DNA of 64,000 bases, taken from contig CAWDMC010000012.1 in NCBI GenBank assembly GCA_963803295.1, positions 1-64,000 on the forward strand. The letters run 5' to 3'. Shown here one piece after another: positions 56,808 through 64,000 of the stretch. Source of the DNA: CAWDMC01 sp963803295. Lineage in GTDB: Bacteria > Acidobacteriota > Terriglobia > UBA7540. The notes under the pieces were generated by a model. That model made no database searches, was not told the DNA's origin, and saw nothing but the letters and a program-made list of their open reading frames with translations. Position numbers and translations under genes: made by a program. Within the stretch, counting starts at the first letter, position 1, and every line of letters starts with the position of its first letter.

Positions 56808-57710
56808 TCAGCCGCGCAAGTAGCGAGCAGGGTTTACCGGCGCGTCATGAATGCGAACTTCATAGTGCAAATGCGGTCCGGTACTTCGTCCGGTGGATCC
56901 GACGGCGCCAATGATCTGCCCCCGTTTGACCTCTTGGCCGACAATCACAAAAATCCGGCTGAGATGACCATATCGGGTTGTTACGCCATAACCGTGATCG
57001 ACAACGATGGAATTCCCGTAGCCGGAATCGCGTTCAGCAGAAATCACAATGCCATCCGCCGTAGCCTCCACCTGCGACCCGGAGGGAGCGCTAATATCCA
57101 AGCCGCCGTGGAAAGCATCCTCTCCATTGAACGGATCCATACGCTGGCCGAAACCGGCCGTCACTTGGCCCCTTACCGGCCAGAGAGTCGGCACTGCGGG
57201 CCCGGAAAGGCCGAGGTCACCGTGAAGTACAGGTCCGTGGGTCAGCGAAGCACTCTGCCCGCTCATCGCCATGTTCTTCATTAAATTGAATGCATAAAGC
57301 GAAGCGTTATACGTGGTCTCTGGTGAATCGCCCGTACCGGCGAGATTGCTGAAGGCAAGGTTGCTGATGGAATGTACGCTGCGGAATCGCCTTGATCCGC
57401 CGATTCCGTAAGTAACAGCCACCTCCGTTGCCAGTGATTGCAGGGAATTCAGTTTGGCGTTCGTCTGCGTCACTACGCTCTCAAGGCTCCGGTATTGAGT
57501 CTTTAAGGCTTCGCGTTCATTGCGCACGTTGTCGTAGTTCGAGACTTTCAGAAGCATTCTGGCGTAACTATTCGCCAAGGCGCCTAGCGTAATGACGCCG
57601 ACAATTGCTAAGGCGGCCACCAAGTGTAGGGCGTAAAAAGGAAGTTGAACCTTGTGTAGCTTACCGTGAACACCAGGGAAGATCAGAAAAGTGATAAATT
57701 TCCGCTCCAT
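56808..57710 (-). CDS. M23 family (LytM-type) metallopeptidase with membrane anchor and coiled coil
   Basis: 300 residues. One transmembrane helix near 25-48 (ALHLVAALAIVGVITLGALA), then a short coiled coil (NERE..., QYRSLESVVTQTNAKLNSLQ) and the LytM domain from about 170. Zinc ligands are H and D in HGGLDIS near 200 and the final HLHYEV near 277, with SSTG-like glycine loops between. It probably cuts peptidoglycan cross-links or activates amidases (EnvC/NlpD type). A promoter lies about 150 bases upstream. Confidence 0.87.
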   Translation of the reverse strand: MERKFITFLIFPGVHGKLHKVQLPFYALHLVAALAIVGVITLGALANSYARMLLKVSNYDNVRNEREALKTQYRSLESVVTQTNAKLNSLQSLATEVAVTYGIGGSRRFRSVHSISNLAFSNLAGTGDSPETTYNASLYAFNLMKNMAMSGQSASLTHGPVLHGDLGLSGPAVPTLWPVRGQVTAGFGQRMDPFNGEDAFHGGLDISAPSGSQVEATADGIVISAERDSGYGNSIVVDHGYGVTTRYGHLSRIFVIVGQEVKRGQIIGAVGSTGRSTGPHLHYEVRIHDAPVNPARYLRG

Positions 57711-57863
57711 TATTCCTCACCACCTGTTGTGGGTTAGACTTGCGCACGATCAGCCCCTTTCGCAGTTGGGAACAGACCGGGAGTTATTCAAAGTAAAAAC
57801 AGACCGGCTTGACTGTTAACTTTAAAGCGAATGGCCCCCGCCAACCGCTGAATGGTAGCGGCC

Positions 57864-57892
57864 ATGCTATGAGAAGCCACTAAGCTTGTCAA
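57864..57892 (-). promoter_or_regulatory. Sigma-70-type promoter for the M23 gene
   Basis: TTGACA (57892-57887), 17-base spacer, TAGCAT (57869-57864) on the minus strand; leader of roughly 145 bases before ATG 57710. Confidence 0.6.
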
Positions 57893-57982
57893 GGAAAATT
57901 CCAAATTTCATAGACCCACGAGACTACAAATGTGTGCTGATGCCGAACCGCCGAGTATCCCTTGTAAGCCAATCGGCAATTC

Positions 57983-58011
57983 TTGGGAGTCTCTTTTTCA
58001 GCTGCTAAAAT
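57983..58011 (+). promoter_or_regulatory. Possible sigma-70-type promoter for thiL
   Basis: TTGGGA (57983-57988), 17-base spacer, TAAAAT (58006-58011), about 20 bases before the thiL start. It diverges from the M23 promoter. Confidence 0.45.
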
Positions 58012-58034
58012 GGTGTTCACGCGAGGAATAGAGA

Positions 58035-59054
58035 TTGCCGCTTCTCCCCAAGCCGATATTCGAAAGTGAGCGAGACTTCCTTCGCTGGCTTACCGATCAA
58101 GTTCCGGCGGCAGGACGCAGTGTAAAACTCGGCATCGGTGACGACGCCGCCCTGGTCGGCACGTCTGCAGGTTGCGAAATCATCTTGAAATCTGACCTTT
58201 CGATTGAAGGAACTCATTTCGACCGGAGGATTCACCCGCCGCGATCCATCGGGCACCGCGCTTTGGCTCGTTCCCTGAGTGATATCGCGGCTATGGGAGG
58301 GCAGCCGCGATTTGCTTTGATTTCACTCGCGATTCCTCGCAGTGCCAAGGCGGCGTGGGTCAAGAACCTGCTTCGGGGAGTATTTGACCTTGCCGCGAGC
58401 TTTCGCGTGGTGGTGGTGGGCGGCGACACTTCAATGGTTGACGGGGCGGCGGCGATCGACGCGATTCTCACCGGCGAAGTCCCCAAGGGCAGCGCCCTGC
58501 TGCGCTCGGGCGCTCGTGAGGGAGATGCCGTTTACGTGAGTGGGCGCCTCGGATACTCGGCCCTGGGTCTCGAGATTCTGCAAACACAAGGTAAGCCCAG
58601 TCAGCGAAGTGAGCCGAGCGGTCTCAGGCTGGCGGCCATCAAAGCGCATCTTTATCCGGAGCCGCGTCTCGCCATAGGACGGATGCTACGTGAACGACGT
58701 CTAGCCACCGCTTTGATCGACGTGAGTGATGGCCTTTCGAGCGATCTCGCGCGCCTCTGCCAAGCTAGCGGGCGGGGGGCGATGCTTTGGGCGGATACCA
58801 TCCCTACCCCCGGAACCTCTAAACTGGGGATGGACTTGGCGCTCCACGGGGGAGAGGACTACGAACTTCTGTTTACAGTCACCCCGGCCAATGTCTCCAA
58901 AATACCCAAAAAAATCGGGAACGTCCCGCTGCATCGGATTGGCGAGGTCCAGCAGCAGCCTGGAGTGAGGATCATCGGCCCGGACGGAAAAGAGGCTCCG
59001 CTCAAACCGCTAGGCTGGGATCATTTCCGGTGGAAAGCGGCTCGAGGGAGCTGA
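58035..59054 (+). CDS. thiL: Thiamine-monophosphate kinase
   Basis: 339 residues from TTG 58035, which has GAGGA upstream. ThiL phosphorylates thiamine phosphate to the active diphosphate. Family marks: start FESERDFLRWLTDQ, the Mg/ATP loop LGIGDDAALV, the substrate strand SDLSIEGTHFDRRI, ALARSLSDIAAMGGQPRFAL, VVGGDTSMVDG, and the late IDVSDGLSSDLARLCQASG and GGEDYELLFTV. All key acidic residues are in place. No thiamine riboswitch is visible upstream. Confidence 0.93.
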   Translation: MPLLPKPIFESERDFLRWLTDQVPAAGRSVKLGIGDDAALVGTSAGCEIILKSDLSIEGTHFDRRIHPPRSIGHRALARSLSDIAAMGGQPRFALISLAIPRSAKAAWVKNLLRGVFDLAASFRVVVVGGDTSMVDGAAAIDAILTGEVPKGSALLRSGAREGDAVYVSGRLGYSALGLEILQTQGKPSQRSEPSGLRLAAIKAHLYPEPRLAIGRMLRERRLATALIDVSDGLSSDLARLCQASGRGAMLWADTIPTPGTSKLGMDLALHGGEDYELLFTVTPANVSKIPKKIGNVPLHRIGEVQQQPGVRIIGPDGKEAPLKPLGWDHFRWKAARGS

Positions 59055-59147
59055 CCTGGAGGTTTGGGAGTTCCTTGATCCCTCGCACTACCCTACTCAC
59101 AGAGAGGAGCCAAATGCCCCCCAATATCCTGCTCCAACGGCAAGCCG

Positions 59148-60245
59148 TCAATGCCTCCCGGGCCCACTAGGCCGGCGTCCCGTCGTCTCCAGACGCTTGC
59201 TCCTGGGCGGCAACGGCTCGGGAGCGGCGTCGCTCTCCCAACCCGGGACGGTCCCGATCACTCGGGTCATCGTATCGAAGAGCCCGTACACCTTCTGGTA
59301 CTTTGTGCCGTCGCTATCTACCAGCCGCAATCGAAAGTAGGGCGTCGCGCCCTCGCGCGAGACCAGCACTGGAAAGTAGCCTTGAAGATTACCCTCCACG
59401 TAGGCGACGGCGTACGTTTGTTTTCTCTGCCACCAAGTGAGGACACGAACATGGTTGAAATCGCAGGTATCAGTGCCGACGCGGTCCGCCACTACATATT
59501 GGGGGATGAGGCGGCCGCCAGTATCATTCACCTGGTTAAGCACCAGCCAAGCCACCAGATTCATGCTCTGGGCATGGCTCTCGATAGCAGGCGGAATGTC
59601 AAGGTCCACTAGGCGACCTAAGATCCAACCGGCTCGAGCTTTGGTCCTGACCAGGTACCAGGCATCCTTGAGCGGCGTGGCGATGGCAATTCCGTCGGGC
59701 GACGAGGGAGCCTGCGCGGAACGCGCCACCAGGCGCCGCGCGAAGATCTCCAGCTTATCTCCTGATTTCAATTGCGCCACGAGCGGAGCTTCGCGCGCTG
59801 GCTCAAGATGGATATTGGCCTCGTGTTCGGGGTGTCCTGCAGCCTGCGGGGGAATGGCCTCGATCTGGCTGAGCAGCTGCTGGTCTGTCTTGTAGGTCGC
59901 TTCCTCCATCAAGCTGCCCTCGGCAACCCATCCTGTTTCCCCGTCCGACAATCGTATCTTAGCCCAATCATGATAGCGGCCCAGCTCATAGACTTGGTCG
60001 CCCGACTTCAAGGTGCGGACCTCGAAGCGAATTATCGCCGGCGTGTTCCACACCTGCAGAGATTCAGGCAGCACGTAAGCCGGACTGCCGATGGGCTGGA
60101 TGGGATCAAAAGTCAGGACGTACTTCGGTGTGATGAATACCGGCTCGCCCGCGCGCTTGTGCTTCGGTACATAAAGAAGCACGTAGTAGATAAGGGCGAG
60201 TACGCCCGCCACCACAGCCAGAACGAAAATGGATCTCTTTTTCAA
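59148..60245 (-). CDS. SH3-like domain protein with N-terminal membrane helix
   Basis: 365 residues from TTG 60245 (LKKRSIFVLAVVAGVLALIY), with GAGG upstream; an open frame 85 codons longer has no helix or ribosome site. One transmembrane helix near 5-25, then two bacterial SH3-like domains: about 60-125 (VRTLKSGDQVYELGRYHDWA, KIRLSDGETGWVAEGSL) and about 150-215 (QLKSGDKLEIFARR, WYLVRTKARAGWILGRL). The C-terminal half is beta-rich (FNHVRVLTWWQRKQTYAVAY) and unassigned. It follows the PBP1A gene by 160 bases, so a cell-wall role is plausible. Confidence 0.72.
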   Translation of the reverse strand: MKKRSIFVLAVVAGVLALIYYVLLYVPKHKRAGEPVFITPKYVLTFDPIQPIGSPAYVLPESLQVWNTPAIIRFEVRTLKSGDQVYELGRYHDWAKIRLSDGETGWVAEGSLMEEATYKTDQQLLSQIEAIPPQAAGHPEHEANIHLEPAREAPLVAQLKSGDKLEIFARRLVARSAQAPSSPDGIAIATPLKDAWYLVRTKARAGWILGRLVDLDIPPAIESHAQSMNLVAWLVLNQVNDTGGRLIPQYVVADRVGTDTCDFNHVRVLTWWQRKQTYAVAYVEGNLQGYFPVLVSREGATPYFRLRLVDSDGTKYQKVYGLFDTMTRVIGTVPGWESDAAPEPLPPRSKRLETTGRRPSGPGRH

Positions 60246-60405
60246 AGCACGGGCCTCTGCGGCTACTGACCTCCGCGTTTCCTTTGCCGAAGGATTCCGA
60301 GACACACCAAGCAGCCGGCGAAGCCTCAACTGCACGGGACAGGGTGCTGCACAGAATTGCCAAGGATCACGGGGAAAGGCTTCACCGCTTTGCGAAGCCT
60401 TCGGG

Positions 60406-62832
60406 CTACCGGGCGGGCGGCGTAGCCTTTTTTGTGCCCACCGCACCCACAGGAGCGAGCTGCTCAACCTGCTGTGCCAGAACCGCAGGGCTGCCCGCAC
60501 TTGCGAGAATTTGTTTCACCTGATCGGGATTGGTCAGCAGGGGCGAAAAGGAGAAAGTCCCCACTGCGCCGGGCGATTGCCCCTCCAGCGCCTTGCTCAT
60601 GAAGTCCATCCAGATCGGCAGGGCCACGTGCGAACCTTCTTCCTTGTCACCGAGCGACCGGTGATCGTCAAACCCCACCCAGACGCCGCAAGTGAGGTGA
60701 GGCGAGAAGCCGAGAAACCAGGCGTCGCTAAACTCGTTGGTAGTGCCGGTCTTCCCTGCCAGTGGATACTTGGCCGCAAGCGGTTTGGCCTTTGTTGCCG
60801 TCCCGGAGTTGATCGGCTCGCGCATCATCGAAACCATCAGACGGGCTACCCCCGGTGGCAGGACGTCAGTGGCCTCCGGACGGAACTCATTGATCACGGC
60901 GCCGTCGTAGTTCGCCACTCGGTCCACAACACGGGGTGAAAGATGCACGCCATCGTCGGGGAAAGTGGTAAATGCGGAAGTGTGTTCCAGCAACGTCAGG
61001 TCAGACGCGCCCAGCGCCAGCGGCAAGTTAGGGACTAGCCGCGAGACAATTCCGAACTTGCGGCAGAGCTTGATCACCTTATCGACCCCCACGCGAGCCA
61101 GCAGACGCACCGCGGGCACATTGCGCGACTCGGCCAACGCATGCAGCAGGGTCACCGAACCCTCGAATTTATCGTCGTAGTTATGGGGCGACCACCAGCC
61201 CGACGAGGTTGGGAAGCTCACCGGGGTGTCCAAAATGGTGCTGAAGGGGCTGACGCCATCCATCATCGCCTGGGAGTACACGTAGACCTTGAACGACGAT
61301 CCCACCTGGCGCTCGGCCTGAACGGCGCGGTTGAATTTGCTTTCATTGAAATCGTATCCCCCTACCATGGCCCTGACCGCACCCGTCGCGTTGTCAATCA
61401 CCACCATCGCTCCCTGGACGTTCGGATACTGATCCAAAGTCGCCCGTACCGTCCGCCCACGGACCTCGTGAATATCAAACAGATCGATATCGCCGGGCGC
61501 AAAAAGACCGGATGTCTCCGTCTTCTTCGTCCATTCCCAATCCAAAGGCGTGAGATGTGCGGTGAGCGACCCGAAACGCACAATCACCAGGGCAGGTTTG
61601 ACTTCCATGACGAGTCCGTCAACCAGGTCACCAGGGGTGAACGGCCGCTTCCAGTCATCATCCATATAGGTCTCAAGCGTGGCTGGACGACCCTCGGCGG
61701 TGATCGGATGTGTCTTGAAGATGTTGCTTTCCGGTCCTCGCCAGCCGCGCCGCTTGTCGTCTTCACGCAGGCCCCGGCGCAAAGCCTGAACGGCGACCTT
61801 TTGCAGATCGACGTTCAAGGTGGTGTAGACGCGCAACCCCTTCTCCTGGACCGCCTCGGGACCGTACTTCTTCTCGAGCTGTTCGCGCACTTCCTCCACA
61901 AAATAGGGTGCCGGGCCGGCGTTCCACCGCTGGATCCTGAGACCAAGAGGCGTGCTCTTCGCCGTTTCGTACTCGCGTCGGGGGATCTTGCCGTTTTGAT
62001 ACAGCGCTTCCAGCACGCGATCGCGCCGCGCCAGCGCGCGCTCGGGATGCCGCAAGGGCGAATAGGAAGTCGGGTTCTGGGGCAAACCGGCGAGCAGGGC
62101 GGTTTCCGGCAGGGTCAGCTCAGAGACATGCTTGCCAAAATAGAACTGCGCCGCCGCTTCGAACCCAAAGCAACCGTTCCCCAGACTCACTTCGTTGGCG
62201 TACATGGCAAAGATCTGCGGCTTGGTGAATCGCCGCTCGATTTGGATCGCCAGCAGCATCTCCTCGAGCTTGCGATGCCAGCTCTTCTCGCGGGTCAGAA
62301 AGAACATGCGGCTAAGTTGCTGGGTCAGCGTGCTGGCTCCCTGCGCCTTGCGCCACTCCAGCACGTCGGTGATGCTGGCCTTGATGATGCGCACTACGTC
62401 CACACCCCAATGGCTCTCAAAGTGGCGGTCTTCCACGGAAGTGACGGCGTTGTACAGGAGCGGCGGGATCTGGTTGTAGCTGAGTACCACCCGGCGCTGC
62501 AAAGCAAAGCTGCCGATGACCGAGCCGTTGTCGCCGTAAAGCTCGGTCATGACATCGGGACGATAGTCTTCGAGCGCGTTCACTTGAGGAAGGTTGGACG
62601 AGTAGACAAAAACCAGGCCGGCCAGAGCGCCAATCCCAAGCGCAAGTAATAGCAGAACCACGAATACCAACTGACCGAAGAGCCGCCTGCTGGCAATCCA
62701 GGGCGCAGCGGGACGCTTGCGCATGGTCCCGCCGCGGCCTCCGTCGTTTGTTTCCAAACCCGCCTGTCCTCGATTGCTTCGGGCCGGCTTGGCCCCTGCA
62801 GGCTTACGGCTCTGCACCTTGGAATCATTCAT
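60406..62832 (-). CDS. Penicillin-binding protein 1A (bifunctional transglycosylase/transpeptidase)
   Basis: 808 residues from ATG 62832; ATG 62724 (MRKRPAAPW) is a possible shorter start. Cytoplasmic basic segment, membrane helix near 55-80, glycosyltransferase domain about 115-290 with the catalytic Glu in SVEDRHFESHWGVD and QGASTLTQQLSRMFFL, then the transpeptidase domain: SSFK near 511, SRN near 565, KTGTTN near 692. Class A PBP that builds and cross-links peptidoglycan. The outer insertion between the two domains carries an OB-like fold. The SH3-like gene follows on the same strand. Confidence 0.94.
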   Translation of the reverse strand: MNDSKVQSRKPAGAKPARSNRGQAGLETNDGGRGGTMRKRPAAPWIASRRLFGQLVFVVLLLLALGIGALAGLVFVYSSNLPQVNALEDYRPDVMTELYGDNGSVIGSFALQRRVVLSYNQIPPLLYNAVTSVEDRHFESHWGVDVVRIIKASITDVLEWRKAQGASTLTQQLSRMFFLTREKSWHRKLEEMLLAIQIERRFTKPQIFAMYANEVSLGNGCFGFEAAAQFYFGKHVSELTLPETALLAGLPQNPTSYSPLRHPERALARRDRVLEALYQNGKIPRREYETAKSTPLGLRIQRWNAGPAPYFVEEVREQLEKKYGPEAVQEKGLRVYTTLNVDLQKVAVQALRRGLREDDKRRGWRGPESNIFKTHPITAEGRPATLETYMDDDWKRPFTPGDLVDGLVMEVKPALVIVRFGSLTAHLTPLDWEWTKKTETSGLFAPGDIDLFDIHEVRGRTVRATLDQYPNVQGAMVVIDNATGAVRAMVGGYDFNESKFNRAVQAERQVGSSFKVYVYSQAMMDGVSPFSTILDTPVSFPTSSGWWSPHNYDDKFEGSVTLLHALAESRNVPAVRLLARVGVDKVIKLCRKFGIVSRLVPNLPLALGASDLTLLEHTSAFTTFPDDGVHLSPRVVDRVANYDGAVINEFRPEATDVLPPGVARLMVSMMREPINSGTATKAKPLAAKYPLAGKTGTTNEFSDAWFLGFSPHLTCGVWVGFDDHRSLGDKEEGSHVALPIWMDFMSKALEGQSPGAVGTFSFSPLLTNPDQVKQILASAGSPAVLAQQVEQLAPVGAVGTKKATPPAR

Positions 62833-63216
62833 TCGCAGTTCGCCCTTGCTTGATTCTAGAGCGTGGCACGTCCCACAGTCAAACATCAGTAAATTTCAAA
62901 AATTCTAACCTCTGAGGACGCGGAGAACGCAGAGGAAATAGATCGGTCAGGAAACGGAAGTCAGGGGTCAGAAGTCCAAAGTCCGAGGCTGAGTCCTTGA
63001 GCGTGACAAACCATAGCGATCGTCAATGCTCTAGCGGAGGTGCCCTGAGTGCTGAATCGCCGTGATGATAACAACGCTACGGCGAGGGCCGAGCTTTCCG
63101 CCCGATCTTCGTCCTTCTGCCTTCTGACTCTGCACTTTGGCCCGAGTCGACCTCTGCTGAACTGGCTCTTCCTTTCCCTCCGCCCCTGGCGCTAAGCTCA
63201 TTCGCGGAGGTAAACC
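62833..63216. other. Intergenic with imperfect inverted repeat
   Basis: A divergent spacer. A purine-rich stretch near 62950-62995 (GTCAGAAGTCCAAAGTCC) faces a pyrimidine-rich one near 63112-63145 (CTTCTGCCTTCTGACTCTGC), a loose inverted repeat like those at 35.7 kb. No SAM or cobalamin riboswitch recognised before the PLP enzyme. Confidence 0.45.
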
Positions 63217-64000
63217 ATGTCACAAGAACTCGATTTCGCTACACTGGCCGTTCATGCGGGCGAAGGACCGTGCCCGATCACGGGCGCGCTCGACACGCCG
63301 ATCTACCAGTCAACCACGTTTGTCTCCGCCGACTCGGACGAAATGGCGGCCGTCTACGGCGGCGAGAAGCCCGGGTACATGTATACGCGCTACGGCAATC
63401 CCACCATTCATGCGCTTGAGACGAAACTGGCGGCGATCGAGGGTGGCGAGGCGGCTCTGGCCACTGGCAGTGGCATGGCTGCCATTTCCACAGCGATTCT
63501 GGGCTACGTGCAGGCGGGCGATCACGTCGTGGCGGCGCGTTCGCTCTATGGCGCGGCCTATAATTTCCTCAATAGGAAATTGCCGAAGATGGGCGCCTCG
63601 TGCACGTTCGTGCCCTCGACTGACGTCGCGGACTTTGCCAAGGCAATCCAGCCTAATACCAAGCTGATCTACTTCGAGACACCTTCCAATCCCATCCTCG
63701 ATATCGTCGACTTGGCAGCGCTGGCTGAACTGGGACGCGCACGAGGCATTCCGACGATGGTCGATAGTACCTTCGGCACGCCTGCCCTGCAGCAACCGAT
63801 CAAGCAGGGCGTAACCGTGGTGGTCCATTCTATGACCAAATACCTCTGTGGTCATGGCGATGCCATGGGCGGGATTATTGTCGGACCGAAGACCTATGTC
63901 AGCCTTCTCAATCACGAGGTGATCCGCGATTTCGGCGGGGTGATTAGCCCCTTTAACGCCTGGTTGATCCTGCGTGGTATCCGCACTCTGCACGTCCGCA
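63217..64000 (+). CDS. Trans-sulfuration PLP enzyme (cystathionine gamma-synthase / O-acetylhomoserine sulfhydrylase type), cut by window edge
   Basis: 261 residues visible from ATG 63217, which has CGGAGG six bases upstream. Cys/Met metabolism PLP family: N-terminal TLAVHAGEGPCPITGALDTP, substrate/phosphate loop YTRYGNPTIHALE, ATGSGMAAISTAI, the Asp that holds PLP in MVDSTFGTPALQQPI, and the Schiff-base Lys in VHSMTKYLCGHGDAMGG. The frame has no stop before 64000, so the C-terminal third is missing. Exact reaction (synthase, lyase or sulfhydrylase) cannot be fixed from this part. Confidence 0.88.
   Translation, partial: MSQELDFATLAVHAGEGPCPITGALDTPIYQSTTFVSADSDEMAAVYGGEKPGYMYTRYGNPTIHALETKLAAIEGGEAALATGSGMAAISTAILGYVQAGDHVVAARSLYGAAYNFLNRKLPKMGASCTFVPSTDVADFAKAIQPNTKLIYFETPSNPILDIVDLAALAELGRARGIPTMVDSTFGTPALQQPIKQGVTVVVHSMTKYLCGHGDAMGGIIVGPKTYVSLLNHEVIRDFGGVISPFNAWLILRGIRTLHVR

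Overview
The window looks like two unrelated genomes joined at about 8443-8452. Bases 1 to ~8445 are very GC-rich, with GC-rich third codon positions and actinobacterial families: an ECF sigma factor with a membrane beta-propeller partner, an LLM-class flavin oxidoreductase, an SCO6745-like protein, and a tmRNA whose tag ends AEDNLTLAA. They resemble an acidimicrobiia-like actinomycete. Bases ~8450 to 64000 have lower GC and a gene set typical of Acidobacteriota: a tricorn-like S41 peptidase, Ku with a PE-LIG-POL LigD, FecR-like and TPR proteins, and the tRNA-tuf-secE-nusG-rpl-rpoBC locus. Both taxonomic calls are inferences from gene content, not from a search. The join falls inside two truncated genes, so an assembly chimera is the simplest reading.

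Layout. 1-8.4 kb: frameshifted site-2 protease, ssrA, methyltransferase, beta-propeller/ECF pair, flavin oxidoreductase, frameshifted alpha/beta hydrolase, ferritin-like protein, SCO6745-like protein, and the tail of a metallo-beta-lactamase-fold hydrolase. 8.4-13 kb: a co-directional, heavily frameshifted set (NIPSNAP, CocE-type hydrolase, clan GH-D glycosidase). 13-23 kb: aldo/keto reductase, peptide deformylase, GDP-sugar epimerase, GHMP-kinase-like protein, phosphoglucomutase, tricorn-like peptidase, ECF sigma factor. 23-36 kb: MerR-TPR regulator, Ku, glycine-zipper secreted protein, FecR protein, an AT-rich island with three TTTTCCACA boxes, CDGSH protein, small membrane proteins, HIT protein, DUF420, LigD. 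36-40.6 kb: FIST sensor, DUF721/DciA, gatC, gatA, HicB-like protein. 40.6-56.2 kb, minus strand: tRNA-Thr(TGT), Tyr, Gly, Thr(GGT), tuf, rpmG, tRNA-Trp, secE, nusG, rplK, rplA, rplJ, rplL, rpoB, rpoC. 56.8-64 kb: M23 peptidase, thiL, SH3-like protein, PBP1A, and the start of a Cys/Met-metabolism PLP enzyme.

The most unusual feature is in the rpoB-rpoC spacer: a full-length but once-frameshifted S23-type four-helix-bundle gene bracketed by a perfect 19-bp inverted repeat. Related inverted pairs sit in at least four other spacers of the same locus without cargo. The layout recalls 23S rRNA intervening sequences, but here it lies in the RNA polymerase mRNA.

Single-base frameshifts, several at homopolymers, are dense from 8.4 to 12.5 kb and also occur in the left segment, near 28.35 kb, near 31.95 kb and near 45.19 kb. 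Consensus error is likely for many of them, so broken genes here should not be read as biological pseudogenes without read support.
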